Both the position numbers and the translations under genes were made by a program. A DNA stretch of 64,000 bases from Eledone cirrhosa. Lineage: Eukaryota > Mollusca > Cephalopoda > Octopoda > Eledonidae. The stretch covers positions 17,600,440-17,664,439 of the forward strand of contig OZ024757.1 of NCBI GenBank assembly GCA_964016885.1, written 5' to 3'. How positions within the stretch are numbered: the first letter of the stretch is position 1; each line of letters starts with the position of its first letter. The notes beneath the pieces were generated by a model. It was given only the letters and a program-made list of their open reading frames with translations. It was not told where the DNA came from and ran no database searches. This document shows positions 1 through 10,455 of this stretch, one piece after another.

Positions 1-227
1 ACATGAACAAGAGAGGCTCTGTAATTCTCAGTTGGACGTAAGTCATGTCGACATTCTGTCTGGGTTCAAGTAGTGACACAAGGTAAGTTTGTTTCCCACT
101 GCAGTTTTAAATATTACAGTATTTGAAACATGCATCCTAACATAATAGCTGTTAAATCTGAAAAATTTTATGACTAATAAATTATTGTTTTAACATTCAG
201 TCATTCTTGTCCTTTTATTTTCCTTGT

Positions 228-890
228 CTTAAATACATCTTTCTTATATCACCCACTAATATTTTAAAAGGACATGGCTTAGTGGTTAGATCATTGGGCT
301 TGCAATCGAAAGGTTGTCAATTCGATTCTCGGATCAGGTGATGTGTTGTGTCCTTGAGCAAGACACTTTATTTCACATTGTTCCAGTTTACTCAACTTTA
401 TGAATTAGTTGCGATCCTGCAAAAATCAATGGGTGGCAGTAGTTGCAGCTGCACGCATTGAAAGACTGGTGTAGTGGCTCTGAGAACAATGCGACTTTGC
501 AGATGATCAATACAAATTGACAATGGAAAGGCACTCCCGCTCGAGTTAGAACAGAACTATTGACCTTCAGGAGAAGCAGTGATCCCTGATTGTATTCAGC
601 TCCCAAAACAAATATGAAGTACACCAAATCCAATGCTCCTGGTTCTTCTTATTTGCGAGTGTTATCTCGGCCAGATTAGATATACAATACAGTCTTCAAC
701 ACATATTTCTTATATCAAACACCAATATTTGGATCAATAGAATCTTATACAGCTTTTTTAAAAAAATGCATTACACAGTACAGTCTTAAACATATCTTTC
801 TTATATCAGACACCAATATTTTAAAAGGACATTATTCAGTACATCGTTAAATATAGCTTTCTCATATCACTTACCAATATTTTAAAAGGG
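228..890. repeat. AT-rich tandem repeat, about 60-75 bp units, split by a SINE
   Basis: Units containing CTTTCTTATATCA followed by CACCAATATTTTAAAAGG recur at about 228-270, 700-745, 785-830 and 850-890. A SINE separates the first unit from the rest, and a 5'-truncated LINE begins where the last unit ends. Bases 1-227 hold nothing I recognise. No coding signal. Confidence 0.6.
271..655 (+). mobile_element. tRNA-derived SINE, family A head with a divergent body
   Basis: The head carries an A-box-like TGGCTTAGTGG (about 275-285) and a B-box-like stretch around 318-333, as expected for an RNA polymerase III promoter. The conserved body segment GATGTGTTGTGTCCTTGAGC and the following CACTTTATTTCACATTG match the other family A copies in this window. 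Downstream of about 400 the body differs from those copies, so this is a subfamily or a chimera. It is not a functional tRNA gene, because no acceptor stem pairs across the element. Confidence 0.7.
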
Positions 891-1965
891 TACAAGCCAT
901 GTATAGGGGAGCAGTCAGCAAAGTTAGGATTAGCAATGAGTATAGCGAGGATTTTAGCGTACAGGTCGGAGTCCACCAGGGCTCTGTTCTTAGCCCTCTC
1001 CTGTTCATCATAGTTCTGCAGGCAATAACGGAGGAGTTTAAGACCGGATGCCCATGGGAACTCCTGTATGCACATGACCTCGCACTTATAGCTGAATCTA
1101 TGGTAGAACTAGAGAAGAAATTCCAAACTTGGAAGCAGGGACTAGAAAGAAAGAGTCTCAAAGTCAACATGACAAAGACTAAGGTCCTTGTAAGTAGACG
1201 AGAAAACAGAACCCAGATCCCCTCAGGGAAATGGCCTTGCTCAGTATGTAGGAACTCCATTCTCTGCCCCAAATGCAAACAATGGGTACACAATAGATGT
1301 AGCGGGATCTCCGGCAGCTTAACTAAGAATGTAGGCTTCACATGTAGCGGGATCTCCGGCAGCTTAACTCAGAATGTAGGCTTCACATGTAGCGGGATCT
1401 CCGGCAGCTTAACTCAGAATGTAGGCTTCACATGTAGCGGTATCTCCGGCAGCTTAACTAAGAATGTAGGCTTCACATGTAGCGGGATCTCCGGCAGCTT
1501 AACTAAGAATGTAGGCTTCACATGTAGCGGGATCTCCGGAAGCTTAACTAAGAATGTAGGCTTCACATGTAGCAGCTGTGCTGGGACAGTACCACCAATG
1601 CTGGAGACAGTACCACCAATGCTGGAGACAAGTACCACCAATCTCTGGGAGGGCTCTGTAGAAACAGTAGACAGCTTCTGCTACCTAGGTGACCGAATTA
1701 GCAGTGGAGGTGGGTGTTCGGAAAGTACAATAACTAGGGTAAGAACAGGATGGAAGAAGTTCAGGGAGCCACTGCAAAAGGCTTTTCCCTCAAAATGAAA
1801 GGCAGACTGTATGATGCGTGTATACAAACAGCAATGTTACATGGTAGTGAGACCTGGGTGCTGAGTGTGGAAAACTTGCGTAGATTAGAAAGAAATGAAG
1901 CCTGCATGCTCCGATGGATGTGTAATACAAAATGCTGCTATACCCAATGACTGGCATAGCAGCAT
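890..1965 (+). mobile_element. RTE-like LINE fragment, reverse transcriptase to C-terminal region, decayed
   Basis: The open frame at 899-1798 starts inside the reverse transcriptase (HQGSVLSPLLFIIVLQAI) and covers the catalytic palm. The usual YADD reads YAHD, so an active-site aspartate is lost. It is followed by part of a PHD-like zinc finger, then by the VETVDSFCYLGDRIS segment. A frameshift near 1798 moves the C-terminal part (KMKGRLYDACIQTAMLHGSE) into another frame at 1750-1950. The element is truncated 5' inside the domain, directly against the AT-rich repeat. Dead copy. Confidence 0.85.
1298..1567 (+). repeat. Six in-frame copies of a 45-bp unit inside the LINE zinc finger
   Basis: Unit starts fall at 1298, 1343, 1388, 1433, 1478 and 1523. 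Each unit encodes 15 residues beginning CSGISGSLT and ending NVGFT. This is the stretch between the HxxC and the last CxxC of the PHD-like finger, present once in the related LINE at 52595-54025. Copies differ by only a few bases. A second, smaller in-frame duplication (21 bp, ACAGTACCACCAATGCTGGA plus one base, twice) follows at about 1588-1629. Confidence 0.95.
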
Positions 1966-2014
1966 CATAGTCTACTGCTACAAGGGCCATAGAGATTCTC
2001 TAGTCAGAAAACTA

Positions 2015-2310
2015 TAGAGGCATCAGTTGGTTAACCAGGTTGGTGTCCATCATGGCGCTGTTCTTAGTCCTCTCCTGGGTATAACAGAAGAGTTTAAAAC
2101 TAGCTCCCCATGGGAACTTATGTATATGGTAGAATTACTGAAGAAATGAAAGGAAAACAGATTTTCTCAGGGGAATGGCCTTGCTCAGTGTGCAGGAAGG
2201 GAGTTGATAGAAATTTATTGCTATGTTCCAAATGCAAAATATGTGTACACAAGAGATGTGGGATCTCTGGTAGCTGTTCAATGCCAGGTGCATTAAGTAG
2301 CAAGAGCTGT
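2015..2310 (+). mobile_element. RTE-like LINE fragment, strongly degraded
   Basis: Pieces of the same LINE follow each other here. One matches the GVHQGSVLSPLL region (about 2040-2075). The zinc-finger part at about 2175-2280 reads WPCSVCRKGVDRN, then LLCSKCK, then VHKRCGISGS. The catalytic loop is deleted. Several frames are needed, so it is not a gene. Confidence 0.7.
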
Positions 2311-2404
2311 TGGGGTGCTATTCTATATGCTTTACTGTGTCTCCATCATGATATTTCAGCGAGCCTTAGAAATGTTTAACAGTGCCCATCTCCAAGTGTC
2401 CCAT

Positions 2405-2610
2405 CCATTACTAAGTTTAGCATGCCACCATCTTGGAATTGTTGAGAACCAGTCTACCTGTCTTTCACTAACATATAGAACACTAATAAAAAATATCAAT
2501 TTCATTGACTGTTTATGTATTATTCACTAAGTTTAGTATGCCACCATCTGGGTCTTGTTGAGAACCAGTCTACTTGTCCTTCACTAATAAAAATATCATA
2601 TTTACATTTG
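2405..2610. repeat. Two copies of a roughly 110-bp non-coding segment
   Basis: ACTAAGTTTAGCATGCCACC at about 2410 recurs with one change at about 2527. Both are followed by TTGTTGAGAACCAGTCTAC and TTCACTAA. The stretch 2610-2935 shows short similarity to 3680-3760 (a TCAATCCATGCCT-containing segment) but no gene. Confidence 0.6.
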
Positions 2611-2934
2611 TTAACATCTTCCACTTACTAATAAATGTCAAACGTCCTATTTTCCATGGGTTGTCCATGCCTTACTTTGCTCATATATATATGTGTGTGC
2701 ACGTATAGTTGTCCATTGAAATTGTTGATCTTTTGGTGACTGTAGGGATAGGACAACGGAGAAGCAATTCTCAATCCATGCCTGCTTTCTCGCTTCCCTT
2801 GGTAGTGTCTCACCTTCATATAGCAGCTGAACTATTCATTGCTTTCTCCCCAAACCTGAAAAGCTTGCTGTTACTCTGCTTTAAATTAGTATTGGAATGC
2901 CAGGATAGTAACGGCTTCAGGGTATGGTTAACTT

Positions 2935-4420
2935 ATAGGCTCTCCTAGGGCCAGATAAACCATAGTCAATACCAGATTAGAGGGTGAATACTTACCATAG
3001 GGTCTCCTAAACCCTGGTCAATGCCCCAGCTTTATCCATGCGTACTTTACTTGGTAGTTCTAATAACAAGAAGCACCCCATGTACATTGGAAAATGCCCT
3101 GGCCTTGACCATGGTTTAGCTGATTGTAAAGGATCTTAGGAGAAGTATACGCCCTTAAACTGCTTATTTCAGCCATGACCATAGACGATCCTAAAAAACG
3201 AACAAGAAGCACCCCTGTACATTAGAAAATGCTGTTGTGGTCGGTTTTAGGAGATCAACAAAGTATTCAGCTAATATCTACCCTCCTCCAATAGTTCCTG
3301 CTCCTTAGCTTTAAAAGTTATGATCTTCCAATTTTTATGGTCTCAGAATATGCAATCTTTGTGCATCCATCTCATGCTGCACAGAACAGGTCCATCACCA
3401 GTTTTACAGCATTAGATGGAGACTGCAATACATTTTTAGAAGAGACCTGAACATGTCCTTTGTTAACCCATATGAAGGCAGTATAACTGCCTTTGTTGTG
3501 TCTACCCATATTGCAGCTTTTCAGTGCTCTTATTTGAGCCATTCACCAATCTTCCACTTATTCCTGAAAGGGCGATGGGGGATATATTTCTGAAACACCC
3601 CTTCCAGTGGGTACTGTCAGAAGCAACATGGATGTTATTCAACATCTTATTTGTGGTCTCCTACTGGTGGGAATATTTAGTGGCAAGTGTCAATCCATGC
3701 CTCCTTTCTCGATACTGTCTCACCTTAATCTCTTTGTGATAGCAAGTGAATTGTTCATGGTGAAATAAGCAGTTTAAGGACGTATACTAATCATACGTTC
3801 TCCTACGGCCAGTTAAATCATGGTCAATGCCTGCAAAGCAGGCGAAATACGTACTTTCAGGGCGTAAACTTCTGGTAGGAACGTCTTCTAAACCATAGAC
3901 AGTGTCTCCTTAGAGGGCGAAAGGCGTAAACTTTTCTACGGGCAGCTAAACCATGGTCAATGCCAGATTAGATGGTGAAAAAAGCAGTTGCCACTTAAAC
4001 CCTTGTAACACAAGCTTAACGGGCGAAAGAAGTAGCTTTAGGGCATATGTTAGAGGGTACACTTCCCATAGTATATCCCCTGGCAACCTAAACCCTGGTA
4101 AATGGCCGGCGTATACGTCCCATAGGATTTCGTGCGGCAAGATTAACCTTGGTCAATGTCAGATTAGAGGGTTAAAGTAACGGCGTATACAGCCCATAGG
4201 ATCTCTTACGGCCAGCTAAGCCATGGTCTATGTCAGCTAAACCATACTCACTGGGCGAAAGGAGCATTGTAAAGACGTAAACTTCTCGTAGGATCCGCTA
4301 AACCATGGCAGGTGATTGAAGCATTAAAGTAATGGATCTCCTATAAGCTGTTTTAGGGCGAAAGAAGCAGTGTTAGAGCGTATACGACCAATAGGGTGTC
4401 CTACGGTCAACTAAAAGCTG
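2935..4420. repeat. Degenerate minisatellite, roughly 75-110 bp units, at least nine copies
   Basis: A recurring core TAAACCATGGTCAATGCC, with one to four changes, lies near 2957, 3010, 3823, 3887, 3948, 4088, 4143, 4215 and 4291. It is linked to GGGCGAAAGAAGCAGTT, GGGCGTATACTTC and CCCATAGGATCTCCTACGGC. A copy at about 3105-3190 runs in the opposite direction. Spacing between cores is irregular. No reading frame persists across units, so I treat it as a non-coding array. Confidence 0.7.
3540..3625 (-). mobile_element. Short LINE 3'-coding relic
   Basis: Read on the minus strand, the stretch encodes a motif like VASDSTHWKGCF. It resembles the ASDRTxWK motif near the C-terminus of LINE proteins that is also seen at 10720-10870 and 31430-31560. 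It lies inside the minisatellite region and is too short to place in a clade. Confidence 0.35.
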
Positions 4421-4482
4421 GTCAGAAGCACATCATTAATGTAGCTGGACTGTCGTCTATACGGAGGTAAGTGTATATACAT

Positions 4483-4698
4483 TAAAAAAAAATAATATAA
4501 ACGAAATGAATGGAGGTAATTCGTACGGAATACAGATTTTCATAAAATTATTAGTGCAAGACAATAATTTAATGTAAAAGAGAAAGTCAGAGATCGAATC
4601 CCGCATCGTCACACTACCACCAATGCACTAATAATTTTGTTGTAAAAAATAGTTACTCCGAATTACCTCCCTTCGTTTCGTTTATATTTTTTTTTAAA
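4483..4698. mobile_element. Foldback/MITE-like element with nested inverted repeats
   Basis: The outer arms of about 40 bp (4483-4530 and 4655-4698) are inverted copies that include ATAAACGAAA, GGAGGTAATTCG and a poly-A/T stretch. A second inverted pair inside (AAAATTATTAGTGCA at about 4545 and TGCACTAATAATTTT at about 4625) gives a nested stem. No transposase is encoded. A target duplication is not obvious, so the family cannot be named. Confidence 0.65.
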
Positions 4699-4719
4699 CA
4701 AAAAATGGCGAAAGTAGCT

Positions 4720-4900
4720 ATAAGTATACTTAATTTGCTTAGTAGAATTGCGGCCTTCGCGGTGGCGTGCGAACTGCGTCTCTGACTGCCAGTCTCCCTA
4801 TCTGGCGTTCGATTCGTAGTGGCGTACGACTGCATAGGCCTGGGACTATTCGGGGCCGGCACATAGATGCAAGGCCCGTCCCTGACCACCGTGAAGAATT
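4720..4900. repeat. GC-rich repeat, possibly tRNA-derived
   Basis: This GC-rich island in AT-rich DNA shares GCTTAGTAGAATTGCGGC and a GTTCGATTCG B-box-like motif with the reverse complement of about 6745-6920. Two related copies in opposite orientation suggest a dispersed repeat, perhaps a tRNA-derived SINE. A confident A box is missing. Confidence 0.4.
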
Positions 4901-4934
4901 CTTTTTCAAAATTTCAATAATATGCAAATGAGTT

Positions 4935-5440
4935 TGAAGTTCATTTACATATTAGAAGAATTATATTAGAAAGAATCTTAATATATATAGAGAATCTTGA
5001 ATCTTAATTACACTCTTGAAGCTTCATTTACATATCTAATTTGCTCATTTGCATATTAGAAGAAATTTTTTAGAAATATATTAGTGAGAATCTTAATTAC
5101 ATTTTTGAAGACATTTTAAGAAGAACCTTGGAGGTTAATTACATTCTTGGAAGACAGTTGGATTTGAACCTTCTTAACTTAGTTTCTATATAAAGAGACT
5201 GTTTAGATTCTTAGAACCCACAATTTTAATTACATTCTTGAAAGACAGTTGGATTCGAACCTTCTTAACTTAGATTCTTAGAACCCACAATTTCACTTAC
5301 ATTCTTGAAAGACAGTTGGATTTGAACCTTCAACTTAGTTTCTATATAAAGAGACTGTTTAGATTCTTAGAACCCACAATTTTAATTACATTCTTGAAAG
5401 ACAGTTGGATTCGAACCTTCTTAACTTATATTCTTAGAAC
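4935..5440. repeat. AT-rich tandem repeat with 60-95 bp units
   Basis: The unit ACATTCTTGAAAGACAGTTG followed by GATTCGAACCTTCTTAACTT and TTCTTAGAACCC recurs about four times between 5135 and 5440. Alternate units carry an extra TTTCTATATAAAGAGACTG segment. The upstream part (4935-5135) repeats TTTACATAT/TTAGAAGAA motifs. No coding potential. Confidence 0.75.
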
Positions 5441-5668
5441 CCTTGAATAGTAAAAATGTCATTACACTTTAGACACTCCAGCTACATTCTTAGTTTCTCT
5501 ATTATTACACTTTACTTACATTCTTAATACACTTCTTCATTTACATTTTTTACTATTCAAGGGAGATAACTCTAGTATTTTGAAAGAAAGAGTTACCTCC
5601 CCTTATTCAAGGGAGACAACTCCGTAGTATTTGAATGGAAGAGTTACCTCCCTTGAATAGTAAAAATT
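5438..5668. repeat. Foldback region with CCCTTGAATAGTAAAAA arms
   Basis: CCCTTGAATAGTAAAAATG at about 5440 is inverted at about 5545-5563, and TTACTATTCAAGGGAGATAA at 5548 is inverted again at about 5640-5668. Two shorter AAGGGAGA(T/C)AACTC / GAGTTACCTCCC pairs lie inside. This could fold into stacked hairpins, as non-autonomous DNA elements do. It carries no ORF. Confidence 0.65.
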
Positions 5669-6074
5669 TATTCGGAATATAATTTGTTTCTTTCCTAAAT
5701 TTCGTTAAGGGTTAAGGCTGGCGAACCTTTTATTGTCAAAATAAACTGAACACAATTCGTATATAATACGTAAACATTTCTTTATTAACAGATTAACTGA
5801 ACACAATTCGTATGTATATAATACGTAAACAATTCTTTATTGACAGATAGTTCGACTTGTAAATACTCTCACTCGTTACGGCAAACGCCACAGCATAATG
5901 TCCGAGAACGCTGAAATGCAAAGTGTTTATGTGAAGTCGGGCTTTACAACGATTTTGTGTTGTTCTTGAGATATTTTATTCCAAATCACTAAGAAGTCCT
6001 TCGGAAGGTGGGTCCCCAGCGACTGACTGCAAAGAGACAGTTCTCCAAAACGAATTTACAACAAAACACCAGTA
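5669..6074. other. Non-coding stretch with one short direct repeat
   Basis: CTGAACACAATTCGTAT followed by AATACGTAAACA occurs at about 5747 and again at about 5797. A weak SINE-like trace, CACTTTATTCCAAATCACT, begins near 5965. Nothing else is recognised. Confidence 0.5.
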
Positions 6075-6240
6075 CAAATATGGAAATGAAGAAAATGTTT
6101 CAATAAAACTGTTCAATATAAAATAAAACTTTACTTTACCTGCGTAAAATAGTAAAATCCAAGTTTTTAACGTTTTTTTTTTATTCAGGTTAAAAAACAT
6201 GAAGTTGATCCAGCAGCCATTTTATTTTTTTTAAACAGAG
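6075..6240. repeat. Dispersed non-coding repeat, copy 1 of 3
   Basis: The sequence containing AAATGTTTCAAT, AAACTGTTCAA, CTTTACTTTACCT and AGTTTTTAACG ends at a CGCATGTGCAA motif. It is also present at about 8965-9160 and 29938-30145. Those two copies resemble each other more than this one. No coding signal. Confidence 0.6.
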
Positions 6241-6249
6241 TTACCTAAA

Positions 6250-6400
6250 GCGCATGTGCAAAGTCGGGCGTTACAATCGTGAAGGTGTGAGTTCGATTCT
6301 CACACCGGGCTTTGTGTTGTGTTCGTGAGACACTTTATTCCAAATCACTAAGCTGTAGGAATGAGTTTAAATTTGTACCCAGAGAACAAAAACTGAAGCT
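6250..6400 (+). mobile_element. tRNA-derived SINE, family A variant
   Basis: A B-box-like GTGAGTTCGATTCTCACACC is followed by TTGTGTTGTG, GAGACACTTTATTCCAAATC and AGCTGTAGGAATGAG. These correspond to the family A body with changes. The A-box half is damaged. 6400-6740 downstream holds no recognisable feature. Confidence 0.6.
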
Positions 6401-6744
6401 GCAATACTTCATTGTGAATGACAGAAATAGAGAAGGCAGGGCCTTAAAAATGTGAGGGACAAACCAACATTCGTTGATTCTTAAAGGAGCATGTTAGTAT
6501 TGCTTAGAAGGTATGTCTAGTGAAGAACGTTTATGTAGCTTGAAAGAAAGGTTTCTTCCTGTAGAGAGATGGTAAAATGTATTTTTGTGTCACAAGAATA
6601 TCTGCGAGTGTTGACAAGTATTTTATCTTAAAAGAAAGCATGCCTTGTGTGGGTGAAGAAAGCCACAGTAAATGTAGCTGAGAAGGTTTAATTTAGAAGA
6701 AAAAAATATATACAGTGAAGAACATTTATATATGTATTCTAAAA

Positions 6745-6920
6745 GTGGGGTAAGACGGATTCCTCGCGCGGCCCAGCATGTAGCCGCGGTCCAGCGCAAC
6801 GATTCGATCTTCAGACACATAGAATGGTCACGCCAAACATAAGTAGTGAAAAAGTCCGAGCCGCTACGCGCATTGCCACAATTCTACTAAGTAAATTTGT
6901 CATATCTATAGGTAAAATTT
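6745..6920 (-). repeat. GC-rich repeat, partner of 4720-4900
   Basis: Read on the minus strand this begins CTTAGTAGAATTGTGGCAA and contains a GATCGAATCG B-box-like motif and a GC-rich core (CGCGCGGCCC on the plus strand). It is related to 4720-4900 and possibly tRNA-derived. Confidence 0.35.
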
Positions 6921-6984
6921 TATTTATTTAAAAAAATATATATAGAAACGGAAAGAAAGCGAGATAACACGTAATATTCCGTTT

Positions 6985-7862
6985 CATCATCATCATCATT
7001 TTACGTCTGCTTTTCCCTGCTTGCAAGGGTGGGACGGGTCTTATTCAGCACAGCATCTCTCCACTCGTCACGGTCCCTCGTCATCTCCACCGTGAGCTTC
7101 AATGATCTGAGGTCTGTTCTCACCACCTCCGCCCATGTTTTTCGTGGTCTACCTCTACCACGTCTTCCTTCAACTGGCATTTCCTGGCACTTCTTCACCC
7201 ATCGGTCATCCTCCATGCGCATCACATGTCCATACCACCTCAGTCTCCTCTCCCGAACACTACATTCTATCCCTCTCAGACACAGTTTCTCTCTCAACAC
7301 ATTTATGCTGGGTCGTTCACGCACATTTACACTGCACATCCAACGGAGCATGCTTGCCTCATTTCTCTCCAGCCGTCGCATATCTTCTGCGGTAGCTGCC
7401 CATGTCTCACTACCATGCAGCATCGCGCTCCTCACACAGGCATCATACAACCGGCCTTTCGTACGCAGGGAGAAACCCTTCTTCGTCAACAGAGGAAGAA
7501 ACTCCCTAAACTTCTTCCAACCCGTCCTTATTCTAGATACTATGGCCTCAGAACACCCTCCTCCCATGCTAATCTGATCTCCTAGGTACCGGAAGCTATC
7601 CACCACTTCTATAGCGCCCTCTCGCATTTGAAAAATGTGTCTATCAGTGCGACTTCTACTGTCTAATTTCCCTGTACATCTACTGCATACATATTTCTCC
7701 CTACCTGTTAGTTTGCCTGCTATCCCGCTACATCTCTTGTGTACCCAGGACCTACATTGTGTGCATTTTATAGAATTTATGCCAGTTCCTTTTCTGCATA
7801 TCGAACATGGCCATTTCCCTGACGGAATCAGGGTTTTGTCCTCTTTTCTACTCATCATTTCT
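6985..7862 (-). mobile_element. RTE-like LINE, 5'-truncated copy with intact 3' end
   Basis: An uninterrupted frame (7858 to 7001) encodes 285 residues. A PHD-like finger (CSICRKGTGINSIKCTQC, then VHKRC, then CSRC) occupies residues 19-62. VVDSFRYLGDQIS, RLYDACVRSAMLHGSETWA and RLRWYGHVMRMEDDR follow, the usual order in the C-terminal half of this LINE. The TAA stop lies within the 3' tail itself, which then runs into an ATG repeat (about 6985-7000). The 5' end is cut just before the finger against a TA repeat. The typical 5' truncation and clean frame suggest a fairly young insertion. Confidence 0.88.
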
Positions 7863-8569
7863 ATATATATATATTAATTTCGAAAATACTAGGATTTTGT
7901 ACAGCACAATTAATATGTAAGTAAATATACTTACTTAAGCTGATCTGTTTCTTAATAAAAAAAATAAGAATACGGTAACATGAAAACTAGAACGGCAGGA
8001 ACTCAGGTGCCGGGGTACCGAATTGTTCAACCCGTTTGTAGGTTGGAAACATCAATTGAGAAATATTTATTACATTCTATCTTAAACATTTAAAATTAAA
8101 TCCACGCTTGAAACCGTCCTGGTTTTATAAAACAATATCTCTACTAACATAATATAATAACTTCTCTTCAAATAATGTTCTAAACACCAGAGAAATATTA
8201 CTGGACTAAGTTTATTTGTTGTCGTTACATATGACCAATACCTTATTATAGGTTAACTGGGAGTTATACTAGATTAATTATTGAGGGAGTTACGTTGGAC
8301 ATGATGGAGAAGACATTGCACTGGCGAAGGTGATGCACTTGGACGGCCACTCTACCTCGCACGGCTGCTACCTGAACGCACCAGGTTGCCACTATAGATG
8401 GCCGAGTTGGTTCCATATCGTGTAAGTCATCTCAGCAATTTATAGACTTTGATAATAATTTTCCAAGAAGCATGAAAAGTCCCCCAAATGATTTCACACA
8501 GGCAACTGATCTGAGCATTCCCAAAATTAATTAAAATGCGTGGGTAAGAATACGAGCAATTATCTCAGT
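7863..8569. other. Non-coding stretch, nothing recognised
   Basis: AT-rich sequence without a convincing ORF, SINE box or repeat match elsewhere in the window. Confidence 0.5.
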
Positions 8570-8690
8570 GTATTACTGGTACATTATTTTATCAACCCCG
8601 TAAGGATGAAAGGCAAAGTTAACCTCGGAGGGATTTGAACTATGACCCTCTGCCAATCCACCGCCCTAGAGCTGAATAATAAAAATGTTA
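8570..8690 (-). mobile_element. tRNA-derived SINE, family B fragment
   Basis: On the minus strand the piece carries the family B body (TTTCATCCTTACGGGGTTGA, TAAAATAATGTACCAGTAA) and the B-box side (TTCAAATCCCTCC). The full version is at 10258-10455. The A-box end is shortened. Confidence 0.75.
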
Positions 8691-8734
8691 ACACTGATCA
8701 TGATAAACACTATATTGATTGCTGAAGGAGTTCT

Positions 8735-8965
8735 CTGAATTTGGATGCAATAATACCCGCATACCTGGTCCTGACTTCCTTATCTACCAACGCTTGCCAC
8801 TTTAGTCTGTAGGTTTCCCTGGATCTGCCAGGTTTGTGGGCTTCTAAGGCTTTATGTAGTCTCAAGCCACAGATAACTAGATGCTGATCAGTTGACAGCC
8901 CCCTCTCTTAATACGAACAGAATCGTAAAGCTCAGAGACAATAACAAAATCAATTATTGATGTGA
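8735..8965 (-). mobile_element. LINE relic, endonuclease-to-linker region
   Basis: Minus-strand reading gives HKPGRSRETYRLKWQALVDK and VRTRYAGIIASKFRELLQ, then a decayed endonuclease end ahead of it. This is a linker-type LINE sequence. The short segment at 8920-8965 (CGTAAAGCTCAGAGACAA) is shared with 29500-29540, so the two loci are duplicates of each other. Confidence 0.55.
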
Positions 8966-9345
8966 TGTTATGAAGGAACCTAAAAATAAAATGTTTCAAT
9001 GAAACTATTCAACATAAAATAAAGCTATACTTTACCTTCATAAACCTGGAAAAATCCCAGTTTTTAACAGTTATTCGAGGGTTCGGAAAATATGGAAATC
9101 TTTACGCAGCCATTTTTTTCCCCTAGATAAATATATACAAAACACGCATGTGCAATAAATAAATATATATATATGTGTGTATCTACATATATATATTTAT
9201 TTGTGTATATATGAATATATACATGTGTGCATATATATATATATATATATATGCATTTATATACAAATATATTATTAATATATTTGTATATAAATGCATA
9301 TATATATACACACATATGTATATATGAATATATACATAAATAAAT
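8965..9345. repeat. Dispersed repeat copy 2 plus AT palindrome
   Basis: 8965-9160 matches 29938-30145 closely. It is followed by TA/TG microsatellite in which 9251-9299 is a near-perfect palindrome (arms ATGCATTTATATACAAATAT and complement), extended on both sides by alternating AT. The parallel order at 29.5-30.35 kb indicates segmental duplication. 9346-9690 holds nothing recognised. Confidence 0.7.
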
Positions 9346-9689
9346 ATGCATGGGAAGTCCCATGAAAGAAACTGGGAGAAATGGTGAGATTTTACGTAAT
9401 GAAAAAGAAGACATCATCGTCGGACAGTGACAGTTGACAGAAATGATATATATTTGTTTGTATATACGTAAATATATGTATTTTCATAATTTGTTGAAAG
9501 AAATATATTTTATTGAACCGAAATGAATAGAAGTAATTCTTTATTATTTCTCGTAATAAAAATTGTTAATATGTTGCTGGTTGGTGAATGTGTCAAGAGG
9601 TAAAGATAAGGGTTATTTTGTTACAATTATGCATTGTATCCATAGTCATTTGCATGTATCATTTTACCTAATCTTTCAAGTCTATTGAA

Positions 9690-9850
9690 TTTATGTCAGA
9701 TGTTGTCTTCAGTTGGGTGTTGGTGTCAATCCTTACCTATTATCTTGGGTAATGACCGAAAGAATATGATCGCGAATAAAAGCAACTGAAATGGGATTCC
9801 TCCGAAGCGTCTTTAGAGTAACATAGTCCAGAAATTTAGAGTTGATTACA
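9690..9850 (+). mobile_element. LINE relic, post-RT region
   Basis: The stretch is a diverged match, in reverse orientation, to 31680-31810, which on its own strand encodes a LINE-typical pattern (TLT.GHECWEITE then AEMGFH). Several stops break the frame here. Placement rests on nucleotide similarity to that second copy. Confidence 0.4.
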
Positions 9851-9961
9851 TCAACTTTGATTGCTAGTTTATTTTTACCGACCCCAGAAGGACGAAAAGC
9901 AAAATTGACCACGTCATTATTTGAACTCAGAATTGAACTAATGCCATAAACTAATTAAACA

Positions 9962-10257
9962 TTTTTTCACGCTCAGAGTTGCTGAAGCATGGAACAAACT
10001 ACCTGCATCAGTTGTTAGCTGCCGAGACACTGCATCCTTTAAAACCTCCATGGAACAAACTGCCTGCATCAGTTGTTAGCTGCCGAGACACTGCATCCTT
10101 TAAAACCTCCATGCTCCCTGAGATGTAGAACACTAAACCTGATGTCCTTCCTCCATACACACATGTACTTCATGACTCATACACTATTCATTTTCCTGAC
10201 ATTTCTACATTATTCATGTAGTATACATGCACCTGAGCACTGTAAACAATAATTTCA
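9962..10257 (+). mobile_element. CR1-like LINE 3' end, truncated, with internal duplication
   Basis: The sequence begins TTTTTTCACGCTCAGAGTTG and continues GCTGAAGCATGGAACAAACT. This matches the end of ORF2 and the 3' tail of the CR1 element at 42367-47550 in opposite orientation. It encodes the RVAEAWNKLPASVVSCRDTA-like C-terminus. A segment of about 60 bp (CATGGAACAAACT to AAAACCTC) is duplicated in tandem at about 9988-10108. The 3' tail (CATGTACTTCATGACTCATA, CACCTGAGCACTGT) is present. Confidence 0.8.
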
Positions 10258-10455
10258 TCAGTGGATTGGCAGTATCGGTAGAGGGTCGGACGCCATGCTT
10301 TGACGCATAGAGTTACGGCCCTTGCCATTCTGAGTTCAAATCCCGCCGAGGTTGACTTTACCTTTCATCCTTACGGGGTCGATAAAATAAAGTACCAGTA
10401 ATACACTGGGTAATTGCTGGCCTTGTGCCAAAAGTAGAAACAATTATTATTATTA
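10258..10455 (+). mobile_element. tRNA-derived SINE, family B, near full length
   Basis: The A-box-like segment is TGGCAGTATCGGTAGAGGGT, the B-box-like segment is GAGTTCAAATCCCGCCGAGG, and the body is TTTCATCCTTACGGGGTCGA to AATTGCTGGCCTTGTGCC. It ends in TAGAAACAATTATTATTATT. It sits directly against the 3' end of the CR1 fragment. The reference copy for this family in the window. Confidence 0.85.

Noticed and set aside
271..333. tRNA gene
   Set aside because: A and B boxes are present, but stems do not pair and the sequence continues into a SINE body; the same holds for all family A and B copies.
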